DNA from: Cladorhizidae sp. MBARI D1340-BT2
Lineage: Eukaryota > Porifera > Demospongiae > Poecilosclerida > Cladorhizidae
DNA: 64,000 nt
Direction: 5' to 3'
Assembly (NCBI GenBank): GCA_028752905.1
Contig: JAQNBH010000009.1
Location: 42,476,509 to 42,540,508 of the forward strand
This document shows, one piece after another, positions 22,301-35,776 of this stretch; position 1 is the stretch's first letter; each line of letters begins with the position of its first letter. The notes beneath the pieces were generated by a model. That model searched no databases and had not been told where the DNA came from. It saw nothing but the letters and a program-made list of their open reading frames with translations. A program made the position numbers and the translations under genes.

Positions 22301-25300
22301 GGAATGTAACAAACTTCCTAGCATTACATCGTGATGACATCATAAGCATTATAAGATTGCATTGCTCTAGCCATTGCCCTGGCCCTAACCCCAGCGATCA
22401 CCCTAGCCCAGCCAGAGCCCTCGCCCTAGCTGAAAGCCTAATTCAATGCTAGTCTGGTAGGTATTGTCAATGCCATCGTAACATGGTGTAACATTGGGAC
22501 TGTGATGTATCGTAACATGGTGTAACATTGGGACTGTGACGTATTGTAACACGGTGTAACATTGGGACTGTGGCGTGAGGGAACAGCCAATGACTTTTGA
22601 CCTCACTCGATTGTTTTGTGGTTGCGGACGATTTTCTTCAACTCTTCTGTGGTACTGTGTTGATTAGAGTGAAGTGTAAAGGATAGAAGTGAGGAAGTAT
22701 GCGGGGAGAGAGAGGGGAGAGGGAGGGGGTGTACAAGTGAGGTAAGAACTCAACACATATCTACTCACTCGGTCACTAAAAACACTCACTGGTGTGCTAA
22801 TGTGTCTGGGCTGAGGGAGGCAAAGACCCCGAGTATTTTCTGTGCAGCCTCAAACGCCCTGAGAACAAGGAGGGTAAGGAGGTAGGTGGAGGGTCTCCCT
22901 CTCGGCATTGTGGACTGAATCCAACACTGGTCCCTCCAAACGTTGGCCCTCCTGGTTAGCTCCTTCCTCTGACCCTATAAAGAGAAAGATCATAAGGCTC
23001 GTGTCATTTCTTTTTTATGCTTGAAAGGGAGAAGAAGGAGAGAGAAAGGGAAAAGAAGAGGAGAGAGAAAGGGAAAAGAAGAGGAGAGAGAAAGGGAAAA
23101 GAAGAGGAGAGAGAAAGGGAAAAGAAGAGGAGAGAGAAAGGGAGAAGAAGAAGAAAAGAGAAAGGGAGAAGAAGAGGAGAGAGAAAGGGAGAAGAAGAAG
23201 AGAGAGAAAGAGAGATGAAGAGGAGAGACTAAAGGCTGGTTCACAATACCTTTTTTCTGACGCGTCGCGTCCTCAAAAGAAGCGTTCTAACGCGTCCGCA
23301 TGGTTCACAATGTTGTTCCAAGACACGCATTGTTGAATGGAATTCCGACCTTCCTCGTTATTGAAGATGGTGCACTCGAATACTTGGTTGGGAATCTGAC
23401 TTCAACGACAGCTCCGAGAGCGATGACAACGAGGAGCACATCCATTGCTTAAACGTAGATGTATAGGATAGCCTATTCAAAAGAGTCGGTTATGCGCCTA
23501 TGTAACCTCCGAGTTTGCGGTTACCCCGAGGCGAAGCCGAGGGATGTAACCGCAAACGAGTAGGTTACACTGGCGCATGACCCGCGAGTGGAGTATAGGC
23601 TACCTTACTTATACTACATTGCGCATGCGCTAAACTACATGCGGTTAAAAGTGTAGCCTATGTAACCTATAGTTATTAACCTATAGTTATTAACCAATCA
23701 AATTAGCCACAGATTATGTATAATTCTAAATAATGCGCAGGTTGACAAAATCACATGCGATGAAGAAGCAATCTGATTGGCTGGACGGATGAGGACGCTT
23801 CACACCTGGACGCAAAAATAGAACTTGTCTATCCGAACGTCGTGTCGCGTCCTAAAGCTAGAACGCGTCGCATTGTTCACACACGTGCTGTCTGCGTCGT
23901 GTTGTGAACCAAGGAGAAGAGGAGAGAGAAAGGGAGAAAAAGAAGAGAGAAAGGGAGAAGAAGAGGAGAGAGAAAGGGAGAAGAAGAGGAGAGAAAGGGA
24001 GAAGAAGAGGAGAGAATAAGGGAGAAGAAGAGGAAAGAGAAAAGAAGAGGAGAGACTAAGTGAGAAGAAGAGAAAAGAAGAGGAGAGAATAAGGGGGAAG
24101 AAGAGGAGAGAAAGGGAGAAGAAGAGGAGAGAATAAGGGGAAAGAAGAGGAGAGAAAGGGAGAAGAAGAGGAGAGAATAAGGGGGAAGAAGAGGAGAGAA
24201 AGGGGGAAGAAGAGGAGAGAAAGGGAGAAGAAGAGGAGAGAATAAGGCAGAAGAAGAGGAGAGAGTAAGGGAGAAAACGAGGAGAGAATAAGGGGGAAGA
24301 AGAGGAGAGGAAGGGAGAAGAAGAGGAGAGAATAAGGGAGGAGAAGAGTAGAGAGAAAGGGAAAAGAAGAGGAGAGAGAAGTGATGTCTACTGACCTGGT
24401 TTGGCAGCTGCTTCAAAAACTGCATCTGCCACTTGGTGGCACAAAAGTGAAACCTGAAATATTGCACAGGTGAGAAAAATTTATAATAGCCCAATTAATT
24501 TTAGGAATGTATGTTGCCGCATAAAGAGGGTGGAGTCAAGAGAACTAGAGACCTACAGCTAATCCTGTTCTTGCTAGTTGACCCTTATGAAACTGCTAAG
24601 GTGGGTAGGAGTGGTCCAGGGATTTAGGAATGCTCTGTGGAATCAGCAAGCATGTGATAAGACTGCTTCTAAAACTTACAGGTGGCATGCAAAGGAACAG
24701 TTATAGTTGATTATCAAAGTTTTGTTAAAGCTAACATCTATCACTAAAGAGAAACACGTTTTTAAAAAAAATTTATTGCTGTTAGTTAGTCTCACTTGCT
24801 CCTGTTCTGAGGTCTAATGGTCTCCATGAAGGTGTAGAACTGGTCCGGTCGTCCCCACAGTGGACTCAACCGCAGCCTCACCTCCACAAATTCTTCCAGG
24901 ACAAAGCGCAGTGATTGCTCCAACACTTGGTGACAGGTATACCATGAGGAAAATGTCGCTTCGGTCTGGAACAACTGGTCGATCTTGTTTAGCCAGAACC
25001 CAAATCCTTTCTTGTCCACCTCTTTTGGATCAATATCTAAGAATGGAACAGCCATTTGCATCACTGGATGAGTGGCTTTGATGTTTTATTAACCCCTGGC
25101 TTTGTGTTTTATTAACCCCTGGCTTTGTGATTTATTAACCCCTGGCTTTGCTGTTTTATTAACCCCTAGCTGCTTGAGCTATGCCTAGGACTGCATCTAG
25201 TAGAGGACTAGATGTGAGGGTTAGGGATCAATCTCGATTATAGGGCTTGAGGCTAGGCTAGGGCTAGTCAGGTGCTAGGGCTCAGGTTAATGCTAAGGCT

Positions 25301-28300
25301 TTGGCTAGTCAGGTGCTAGATGCTAGGGCTTATGCTGGTTAGGTTAATGCTAGATGCTAGGGCTTGGGCTAGTCAGGTTAATGCTAGATGCTAGTGCTTA
25401 GGCTAATCTGGTTAATGCTAGATGCTAGGGCTTAGGCTAATCTGGTTAATGCTAGATGCTAGGGCTTAGGCTAGTCAGGTTAATGCTACGTTAGATGCTA
25501 GTGCTCAGGTATCAGGTTAATACTAGGGCTTGGGGTAGTCAGGTTAATGCTAGATGGTAGGGCTTGGGCTAGTCAGGTGCTAGGGCTTGGGATAGTCAGG
25601 CTTGGGATAGTCAGTTAATGCTAGATGCTAGGGCTTGAGCTAGTCAGGTTAATTAATACTATGTTAGATGCTAGTGCTCAGGTATCAGGTTAATACTAGG
25701 GCTTGGGGTAGTCAAGTTAATGTTAGATGCTAAGGCTTGGGCTAGTCAGGTTGATGCTGGTCTAGAGGCTAACTGCTGATAGTTTTAAGGGGGACCGATG
25801 GTATTTTTTTAATTTTACTTGTGGTACAACTTTAGAGCTCCGTAGATTCTGCAAACTTCATGGTATGGACTTGATATATAGCTCAAAAGATAGGTCTCTC
25901 TGCTTTTGATACTAAACTATATTTCATAGGTATAACTATAGGCTAGACCTAAAATGGAGGGACCTAAAAAACCTGCATCCCAAAATCGCCGTCCAAAATA
26001 ACTCCAGATTGCTAAGTGCAAAAAAATGGTACGAGTGGCTAGAGGAAGCCCTAGAGCATGCAATCACCTTTTTCATTAGGCGTTAAAATTTTAGTATGTG
26101 GTAAAGCGCGCGGGTGGAAAATTGAGGGCGTTGATTTCCATTTTTTTGAGTTATTTTGGACGGCGATTTTGGGGTGCAGGTTTTTTTAGGTCCCTCCACT
26201 TTAGGGTCTAGTAACTTGCCTATAGTTATACCGATGAAACATATTTTAGTATCAAAAGAGAGCACACAGAGAGACCTATCTTTTTAGCTATATATCAAGT
26301 CCATACCATGAAGTTTGCAGAATCTACGAAGCTCTAAAGTTGTAACCACAAGTTAAAAAAATATATATACCATCGGTCCCCCTTAAATTGTTTAGTAGCT
26401 GTAGTTGTTTTTCCGAGGCTCACCTGGTGAGTAGACTGTAATCTCACAGTCATAATTCCGTGAGTGGCACATGCCGAGCCCTAGAGTACCCCCGAGCACC
26501 ACATGACTCACTCTCAAACCACACGAGGCTGGTAGTTTATCCTTATCGAGAGAGAGAAAGAGGAGATTGAAAATGAAGGGGATGGATCGGAGAGGACAAT
26601 GGAAACAATTTATTAATTATTTTTCTTACTTTAATTTGGTCAGCAACTTCTTCCACCAATTCCTGAGCATCTTGTAGCTCAGCCATGAATGGGTAGCTGC
26701 CACCTGCCATCTTGTCGATGCTCAAGAAGCTGCAATTCTTGTCCAATGAGAACTAAAACAATCAAGTTTGCATGCGAGACCTTATATACGATTGCTTGCT
26801 TCTCATCCAAGCCTTCGTGGGTGTCCTTTTGACAAGCTTCTCCCAGCCTCTGCAGCCCCTCACTACCTTGTAGCCTGTCCCTCGACACAATATAGAATCT
26901 CCAGAAATGTCTGAGCTTTTCACTGCAACAGCTACTCTTGTACTAATGTCGTTTTGCAAAATGTGTTACTTATTATATCATAGGTCTGTACTAATAGAGC
27001 TGAGTATCTCGTTTGCCAAGGTTGTATTGATGCACTAAGTAGTCCAAGAACTGGCGTCAATTTGCACATGTTGGTCGAGTGTTTCAATCCGTGTGCTTAT
27101 GCATAATCCACTCTATATCTGGCAGCTCCTGTCTAGCGAGCTTTATGGCCGCTTAATTTGTGTTATCTAGGTATTTTTCTCAAAGCCCATTGCCAAGAAT
27201 TTGAGATGCTTGATGTTCTGCCATGCACCATTGCGTCTCCAACAGTATATATATATTGTCATAACACTGCAGTGTGCATCTCTGAGTGCGGTATATTTAA
27301 TTGATGGACGGCTCCGCCCTTGTTGATAGACAGATCTCAATTAGCTCTCCTTGAATAATGGCCTGGCCACAGTCCATGTGTTGTGAGGCATAAGCACTCA
27401 GATTATTAACACTTCATGCATTGTGTGGCGGGAAGACGATCTTAAGAGATGTGGAGGCGATGTAATGACAAATTAAAGATGTCTAAGGTATTAGCTTGTC
27501 CTGCCAAAGTTGAAAGTTTGCCTCGTTAACCCTTCTTGTGTTGTTGAAAGTTTGTCTCATTAACACTTCTTGTGTTGTAATAATGAACCCTTGGAGTCCA
27601 CATGGTGTACCGTGAAGTCATGCCAACTTGAAGGTTTTTGAAGTATTGATCAATGCAGCTGCGAAGTAGCTATAAGGAGTGCTATATATTTCCTGTGACA
27701 CTCTAAACACTTAATTCACATCATGGATATTTACATGTAATATTATGCGCATTTCAATACCACATGCTTGTCTTGTGTGTGTGTGTTATAATTAAAGCTT
27801 ATTTGTAATTATTTTCCAGTTGAAGTATGTCATCGACAAACTCACCCCTTCCTCCTCCCATCCTCATCCTTGTCCCACATTCTCCTCCTCCACCCCTCCC
27901 CCGCCCCCCTTCCCTTGGCAGGCTTTTAGAATGCCTCTCGAAATAAGCAGAAGTTCCAATATTTGGCTTTGTGTTGTATATTTGGCTTTGTGTTGTGTGC
28001 AAGAACTTGAAGCCATTTTTCGTCTCCCTCCCCTTTCCTCTTATCTTCTATTCTCAGGCGTGCCTGGAGTGAAGCCAGAGCGTCTGGCGGAAGGGAAGGA
28101 ACCCAAGCATTGTGCCCTCTCTCTGGTAGGGGAACCTATCATGTACCCCGAGATCAACACCCTCATTCGCCTCCTACACCAGAAGCAAATCTCCACCTTC
28201 CTGGTCACCAATGCACAGTTCCCTAAGGCAATAAGGTACAGACTTGTGGTAGTGGGGCCAGCCTTAGCCAGCAGCTGCATTACTAGAACTTGCTGCTGTT

Positions 28301-31300
28301 GTTGTTGACTCCTTTCAGAACTTTGGTGCCAGTGACTCAACTCTATGTGAGTGTGGATGCCAGTACTAAGGACAGTCTGAAGAAGATTGACAGGCCTCTT
28401 TTCCGGGATTTCTGGCCTCGGTTTATCTCTAGTTTGGAAGAGCTAAGCAAGAAGGTGAGTGAAAAGAGAGAGTGGGTGAATGGAAGGCTTATTCGAGGCC
28501 GAGGATATTCATCTCCGTTTGGTTTTGTCGTTGTCAGGGCCAGCGGACGGTGTACCGGTTGACGTTAGTGAAGGCGTGGAATACGGAGGAGCTGGACAGC
28601 TATGTGGCTCTGGTGAAGATGGGCAAGCCGGACTTCATTGAAGTGAAGGTAGGGATGATGGGAGGTCGGTGTGATGATGAGGTGACCGTTTGTTTGTGTG
28701 TCATGTGTGTAGGGAGTGACTTACTGTGGCTACTCGAAGGCATCCAACCTCACTATGGCCAACGTGCCTTGGCATGAGGAAGTGAGTCAGACAAACATGT
28801 ATGCCGTATAAGCTCTGAATGTGGGGAAATAGGCATCAATTATGCTGCATAACAACAGGGCAATACAGAGATTATCCACACTGTATAATAACAGGACAAT
28901 ACAGAGATTATCCACACTGTATAATAACAGGGCAATACAGAGATTATCCACACTGTATAATAACAGGGCAATACAGAGATTATCCACACTGTATAATAAC
29001 AGGACAATACAGAGATTATCCACACTGTATAATAACAGGGCAATACAGAGATTATCCACACTGTATAATGACAGTGGACACCCGAGATTAGATATATTAT
29101 TTATTTATTTGTTTGTGTATTTATATTTATATTTATATTTGTCTAAATTGGACCACATTGTATAATAACAGGGCAATACAGAGATTATCCACACTGTATA
29201 ATAACAGGGCAATACAGAGATTATCCACACTGTATAATGACAGTGGACACCTGAGATTAGATATATTATTTATTTATTTGTTTGTGTATTTATATTTATA
29301 TTTATATTTGTCTAAATTGGACTGAGCTAAAAGAGACCAGGCAACAAAAACCCTACCAGTTAGATGGCCAGGTATTTATGTCATTATACAATCTGGTGTA
29401 AAGCAGTATAATGAATATGGTAAGGGGTTATCTAACTGGTTGTGGACTACAGGGGTACAATCTTGTTGCCTGTCTTTCCAAACATAGTTGTTGTTGTTGT
29501 TTGTTTGTTTGTTGTTGAAGTATTCGTAGTTGAGCGATGAAGGCCAGCACAAGCTTGTGAGCTTCACGGTTTCCAGGTTTTTAAAGGCTTTCTCTAGCTT
29601 GTTTATCGTTGTTGCCCACTCCACATATCTGCACATGCCAAGTCTTGTTGCTGTTGCTGACTGTACCCATGCAGGGTCAGCTACAGCCTCCTTCAAGGGC
29701 TTGGTAACAGTTGCTGCCTAGGAGCAGAACTCCTCAAAGTGAACTTCAGAATTGAGTGCTGGTCATTCGTTCTTCTTATAATAACAGCACTTGACTCAAT
29801 TCTAATTATGTAACGGGGTGTAAGCTACTTAATATCGGCGATGATCAACACTGCCCTGTGTTCTTGTTTTTAACTGCAAGTGAATAACTGATGAGTCGTG
29901 GGCGTGCTTGGAACATTTGGAGTCTTCGAGTACTAAAGTTTCTATGGATGGACCTGTAGTATGCAAGTTGGGGGGAGTTTGAGCATAAAGATAATTTTCA
30001 AGTGTGCTTTATGCATTCTATCATTTTTTTGTACTGCCAGTTTGCTATCTTAGAGAAGATTCAAGGCATACTTAAGGCCTTTTTGGAGCTCAAATCATCA
30101 TTTAGCCGCTAAGAAATTGCCGAGGATAGTTTTAGCTGAAACCTGACCATTGGCTTTCTTGTGTGTGTGTTTTTACCATCCGCCATTTTGAAACGAGTCA
30201 AACGTATAGTGAGTGTATTCACACTTCCAGTTACAACAGTTGTAAAAACCCTTTACCAGACTGTAATAGTTTTACCCACACTTCCAGTTACAACAGTTGT
30301 AAAAAACCTTTACCAGACTGTACTAGTTTTACCCACACTTCCAGTTACAACAGTTGTAAAAACCCTTTACCAGACTGTACTAGTTTTACCCACACTTCCA
30401 GTTACAACAGTTGTAAAAACCCTTTACCAGACTGTACTAGTTTTACCCACACTTCCAGTTACAACAGTTGTAAAAAACCTTTACCAGACTGTACTAGTTT
30501 TACCCACACTTCCAGTTACAACAGTTGTAAAAAACCTTTACCAGACTGTAATAGTTTTACATTGTTTTTTGGCTTGCTAGGTTACAAAAGCAGCCCACGT
30601 TAATTATACATTCTAAAAGCTGCCAAGCAGAGAGGCTTCCCAGAGTGTTATGGGAAGAAATGGTATGAGTGAGATCCAAAAGATCACTCACTTTATGAAG
30701 AAACTCTGTGTGTTTAATCAGCACGACCTTGCCCAAAGTATGTTGCATCCGGCCAGCCTATGAATGCATTAGAACATACACTGCATGCATGTCTACACTA
30801 AGAGTAACCTTAAGTGGCTCATGTCCACTTTCTGGACTGGAGCCACTGAGTGCTTATGTCCCATATTCTGGCTGGAACCTGAGTGACTTATGTCCCACAT
30901 TCTGGACTGGACTACATTCAGATCTGACCATGAGTGACTTATGTCCCACATTCTGGACTGGACCACATTCAGGACTGACCATGAGTGACTTATGTCCCAC
31001 ATTCTGGACTGGACCACATTCAGGATTGGATGAGTGGCTTATGTCCCACATTCTGGACTGGACCACATTCAGGACTGACCATGAGTGACTTATGTCCCAC
31101 ATTCTGGACTGGACCACATTCAGGATTGGATGAGTGGCTTATGTCCCACATTCTGGACTGGACCACATTCAGGATTGGATGAGTGACTTATGTCTCACAT
31201 TCTGGACTGGACCACATTCAGGACTGACCATGAGTGACTTATGTCCCGCATTCTGGACTGGACCACATTCAGGATTGGATGAGTGGCTTATGTCCCACAT

Positions 31301-34146
31301 TCTGGACTGGACCACATTCAGGTCTGACCATGAGTGACTTATGTCCCACATTCTGGACTGGACCACATTCAGGATTGGATGAGTGGCTTATGTCCCACAT
31401 TCTAGACTGGACCACATTCAGGACTGACCATGAGTGACTTATGTCCCACATTCTGGACTGGACCACATTCAGGATTGGATGAGTGGCTTATGTCCCACAT
31501 TCTGGACTGGACACATTCAGGTCTGACCATGAGTGGCTTATGTCCCACATTCTGGACTGGACACATTCAGGTCTGACCATGAGTGGCTTATGTCCCACAT
31601 TCTAGACTGGACCACATTCAGGAGACTGACCATGAGTGACTTATGTCCCACATTCTGGACTGGACCACATTCAGGAGACTGACCATGAGTGACTTATGTC
31701 CCGCATTCTGGACTGGACCACATTCAGGATTGGATGAGTGGCTTATGTCCCACATTCTGGACTGGACCACATTCAGGTCTGACCATGAGTGACTTATGTC
31801 CCACATTCTGGACTGGACCACATTCAGGATTGGATGAGTGGCTTATGTCCCACATTCTGGACTGGACCACATTCAGGACTGACCATGAGTGACTTATGTC
31901 CCACATTCTAGACTGGACCACATTCAGGACTGACCATGAGTGACTTATGTCCCACATTCTGGACTGGACCACATTCAGGATTGGATGAGTGGCTTATGTC
32001 CCACATTCTGGACTGGACACATTCAGGTCTGACCATGAGTGGCTTATGTCCCACATTCTGGACTGGACACATTCAGGTCTGACCATGAGTGGCTTATGTC
32101 CCACATTCTAGACTGGACCACATTCAGGAGACTGACCATGAGTGACTTATGTCTCACATTCTGGACTGGACCACATTCAGGATTGGATGAGTGGCTTATG
32201 TCCCACATTCTGGACTGGACCACATTCAGGTCTGACCATGAGTGACTTATGTCCCACATTCTGGACTGGACCACATTCAGGACTGACCATGAGTGACTTA
32301 TGTCCCACATTCTGGACTGGACCACATTCAGGATTGGATGAGTGGCTTATGTCCTATATTCTGGACTGGACCACATTCAGGACTGACCATGAGTGACTTA
32401 TGTCCCACATTCTGGACTGGACCACATTCAGATTGGATGAGTGGCTTATGTCCCACATTCTGGACTGGACCACATTCAGGTCTGACCATGAGTGACTTAT
32501 GTCCCACATTCTGGACTGGACCACATTCAGGACTGACCATGAGTGACTTATGTCCCACATTCTGGACTGGACCACATTCAGGATTGGATGAGTGGCTTAT
32601 GTCCTATATTCTGGACTGGACCACATTCAGGACTGACCATGAGTGACTTATGATGTCTCACATTCTGGGATGGTGAGAAGGTTACCCGTCACGAGGAAGG
32701 AAATGAGAGTGGAGTCAAAGAGAAAGGCTAACTTCTTCTACTGCAGATATTCCTCCCATTGACAGTGAAATTAAAATTACAATGACCTTCTCAATGATCA
32801 ACTTGAAATTAACTCTCTCGATGTCTCGACAAGATGCTCTAGCCTTCATCAGGAATAATGAGATGCTAAGACTCAGGTGAGCCTGCTATATACCCATAAC
32901 TAGCCATCCACCACGTGATACAAACCACACCTTGTGTTTTGTCAGTTTTGATGTTTCTTCTCTTTCTTCCAATGTTCCCTAGTGAGGCAGTAGATGTCAT
33001 TTTGGGAATGTTGACGAAAGACGAGAGCTTGCGTGAGAGGACTACATTAGGTGCGGACAGGATTTCTGAACTGTTGGAGTTGTGCCTGAAATTCACCTAC
33101 TTCAGTGATCAAGGAAAATACTATGAGCAAAAAGAGGGTGCAGCAATGGGCTCTCCAGTATCTGCAGTGGTAGCCAACCTTTACATGGAATTCTTTGAGG
33201 AATTGGCACTCACAACTGCCCCAATGAAGCCAAGGTTTTGGAAGAGATATGTGGATGATGCCTTCTGCATAATGAAAAAGGGGCGAGAGCAGGAGTTGTT
33301 GGACCATCCGAACAAAATCAGGTCATCCATAAAGTTCACCATGGAGCTTGAAGTGGATAGATTGTTGCCCTTTCTGGATGGCCACCTGCACAGGAAGGAA
33401 GATGGAAGGCTAACTACAACAGTTTACTTGAGCACATCATCCTATCCATGTCAGAAGAGGAGTGATGAGAGCTTGTATGATAGAACCAGGTGAGTAGTGG
33501 TGGAGAAGGAGGACCTACGGAAGGAAGAACATCATTTGAATAGGGTCTTTATAGAGAATGCGTATCTGCAAGCCTTCATCAACCTTTCATCTGTAGATAC
33601 ATCTAAACACAGAAAGAAAGATAAGTACACTGATACAGGCAGAGGTCTGAAAAGAAGGATCATATGTAGTAATATCTTATGTAACGGGTAAGTGAAGACA
33701 TCACGAGGGTTTGCTGGAAGTTCAACATCAGAGTCATTTTCAGATTGGGAAGAACTCTGAGGGTACAACCTAGCAGAGTGAAGGATGAATTACCAGCTGC
33801 CGCATCCTTTGTAGCTGTGGGAAGTATATACTACAGGGGAGACCAACAGAAGACTGGAGACCAGAATTCAAGATGCCTGTATAAAAAAGTGTGCAAAGAG
33901 AAGTCTGCAATTGCTGAGCATGCCTGGGATAACGGGCATCCTATTTTGTGGAGGAAGCCACCATCTTGGACCAGGCCAGAAGACAGAAGGAACTGCTAGT
34001 GAAGGAGGCATTGCACATCGGCCTAGCACCAAAGTGTGAACAATTCAATCAAGTCTGTGGAATGGACTTGCCTGGTTGCTGGGTGGCCACTCTCAAGAGC
34101 CTGAACTTGAAGCTGCGCCCACCATATCTAGCATATTATTATTTTC

Positions 34147-34233
<87 letters not shown>

Positions 34234-35745
34234 GTTATTATTATTGTTGTTATTATTATTGTTGTTATTGTTATTATTGTTATTGTTATTGTTAATTTTT
34301 ATTCTATTATATGTTTTATTTATTATATTATTGTTTTGTTTTGGTAATTATTATTATTAGCTATTATTGTATTTTTGCCAAATCCTGTTCATGTGCTAGA
34401 CGTGTGTGCTGAGGTGTGGTTTTGTAGCATGTAGTGAATAGCTAGCCCCGGTATATATCAAGCTCACGCGAGTCTTAGCATCCTCTGTAGAGCATCTAGT
34501 CGAAATGTTGAGAGTAAATTTCAAGTTCATTATTGATGTCATTGTAATTTCATTATGTCAACTGTGAGAATGTTTTAAAATTATTGGAAAATTGAACAAG
34601 CAAAATCTACATTGCTGTCTGTGGAGGTGATGTGCGCATAGTATTGTAGCTTATGTATAAACCATTATATACCATGTTTATCGAGTTGAGCCAGCCAACT
34701 GTGTTTGTAACCTTACCACACAAGTACACCTTCAAGCTACAGAGTAGTGAGGCTGGAAGGTAGATCCCAAGTTACTTTCTGGTTGCAGAGACAAATTTGG
34801 GTATTAATGGCGTCCTTCTTCCTGACTTCTCTGCCTGTGTGATTCTCTTCCATCTATTGCTCTTCCTTACATATGTGCCTAGGTGTTGAACTTTGTGAAG
34901 AACTTTGCAGATCTATTAACAGACTATGATATCTCCTGTGAGCACGAGCACTCAAACTGTGTCCTCATAGCACACAAGAAGGTGACAGGTGGTGTGTGTG
35001 TATATATATAAGCATTTTAATTGGTCCAGGTGGTGTGTTTATATATATATAAGCATTTTAATTGGTCTAGGTGGTGTGTGCATATATATATACGCATTTT
35101 AATTGGTCCAGGTGGTGTATATATATAATTATAAGCATTTTAATTGGTCCAGGTGGTGTGTGCATATATATATAAGCATTTTAAGTATATATATATATAT
35201 GTAAGCATTTTAATTGGTCCAGGTGGGTGTGTGCATATATATATAAGCATTTTAATTGTTCCTGGTGGTGTATATATATATATATATATAAGCATTTTAA
35301 TTGGTCCAGGTGGTGTGTGCATATATATATAAGCATTTTAATTGGTCCAGGTGGTGTGTGCATATATATATAAGCATTTTAATTGGTCCAGGTGGTGTGT
35401 GTGTATATATAAGCATTTTAATTGGTCCAGGTGGTGTGTGTATATATATATATATATATGTAAGCATTTTAATTGGTCCAGGTGGGTGTGTGCATATATA
35501 TATAAGCATTTTAATTGTTCCTGGTGGTGTATATATATATATATATAAGCATTTTAATTGGTCCAGGTGGTGTGTGCATATATATATATAAGCATTTTAA
35601 TTGGTCCAGGTGGTGTGTGTGTATATATAAGCATTTTAATTGGTCCAGGTGGTTATATATACATATACATGTATAAGCATTTTAATTGGTCCAGGTGGTG
35701 TGTGTATATATATATATATATATAAGCAGTTTAATGGTCCAGGTG

Positions 35746-35776
<31 letters not shown>

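Larger units (their letters stand above)
32770..34565 (+). mobile_element. Penelope-like element with inverted terminal blocks
   Basis: Order: a terminal block in reverse orientation (32770-32880), a reverse transcriptase part, a GIY-YIG part, an (ATT)n tract, and the same terminal block in forward orientation (34475-34560). The block is recognised by GAGTCTTAGCATC, AGAGCATCTAG and AAATTTCAAGTTSATTATTG. RT-GIY-YIG architecture with repeated termini is diagnostic for Penelope-like elements. The N-terminal part of the ORF is missing, and stops and frame shifts occur. It is inserted in sense orientation in TYW1 intron 10. Confidence 0.85.

Noticed and set aside
22990..24494. Ser/Leu/Pro-rich 205-codon minus frame and Lys/Glu-rich plus frames
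   Set aside because: Low-complexity translations of the purine-rich array.
29376..29721. Minus-strand frame with KEAVADPAWVQSATATRLG as an OAS N-terminal exon
   Set aside because: Lacks nucleotidyltransferase motifs, lies on the far side of TYW1 exons 7-10 from the OAS-like unit, and has unclear borders.
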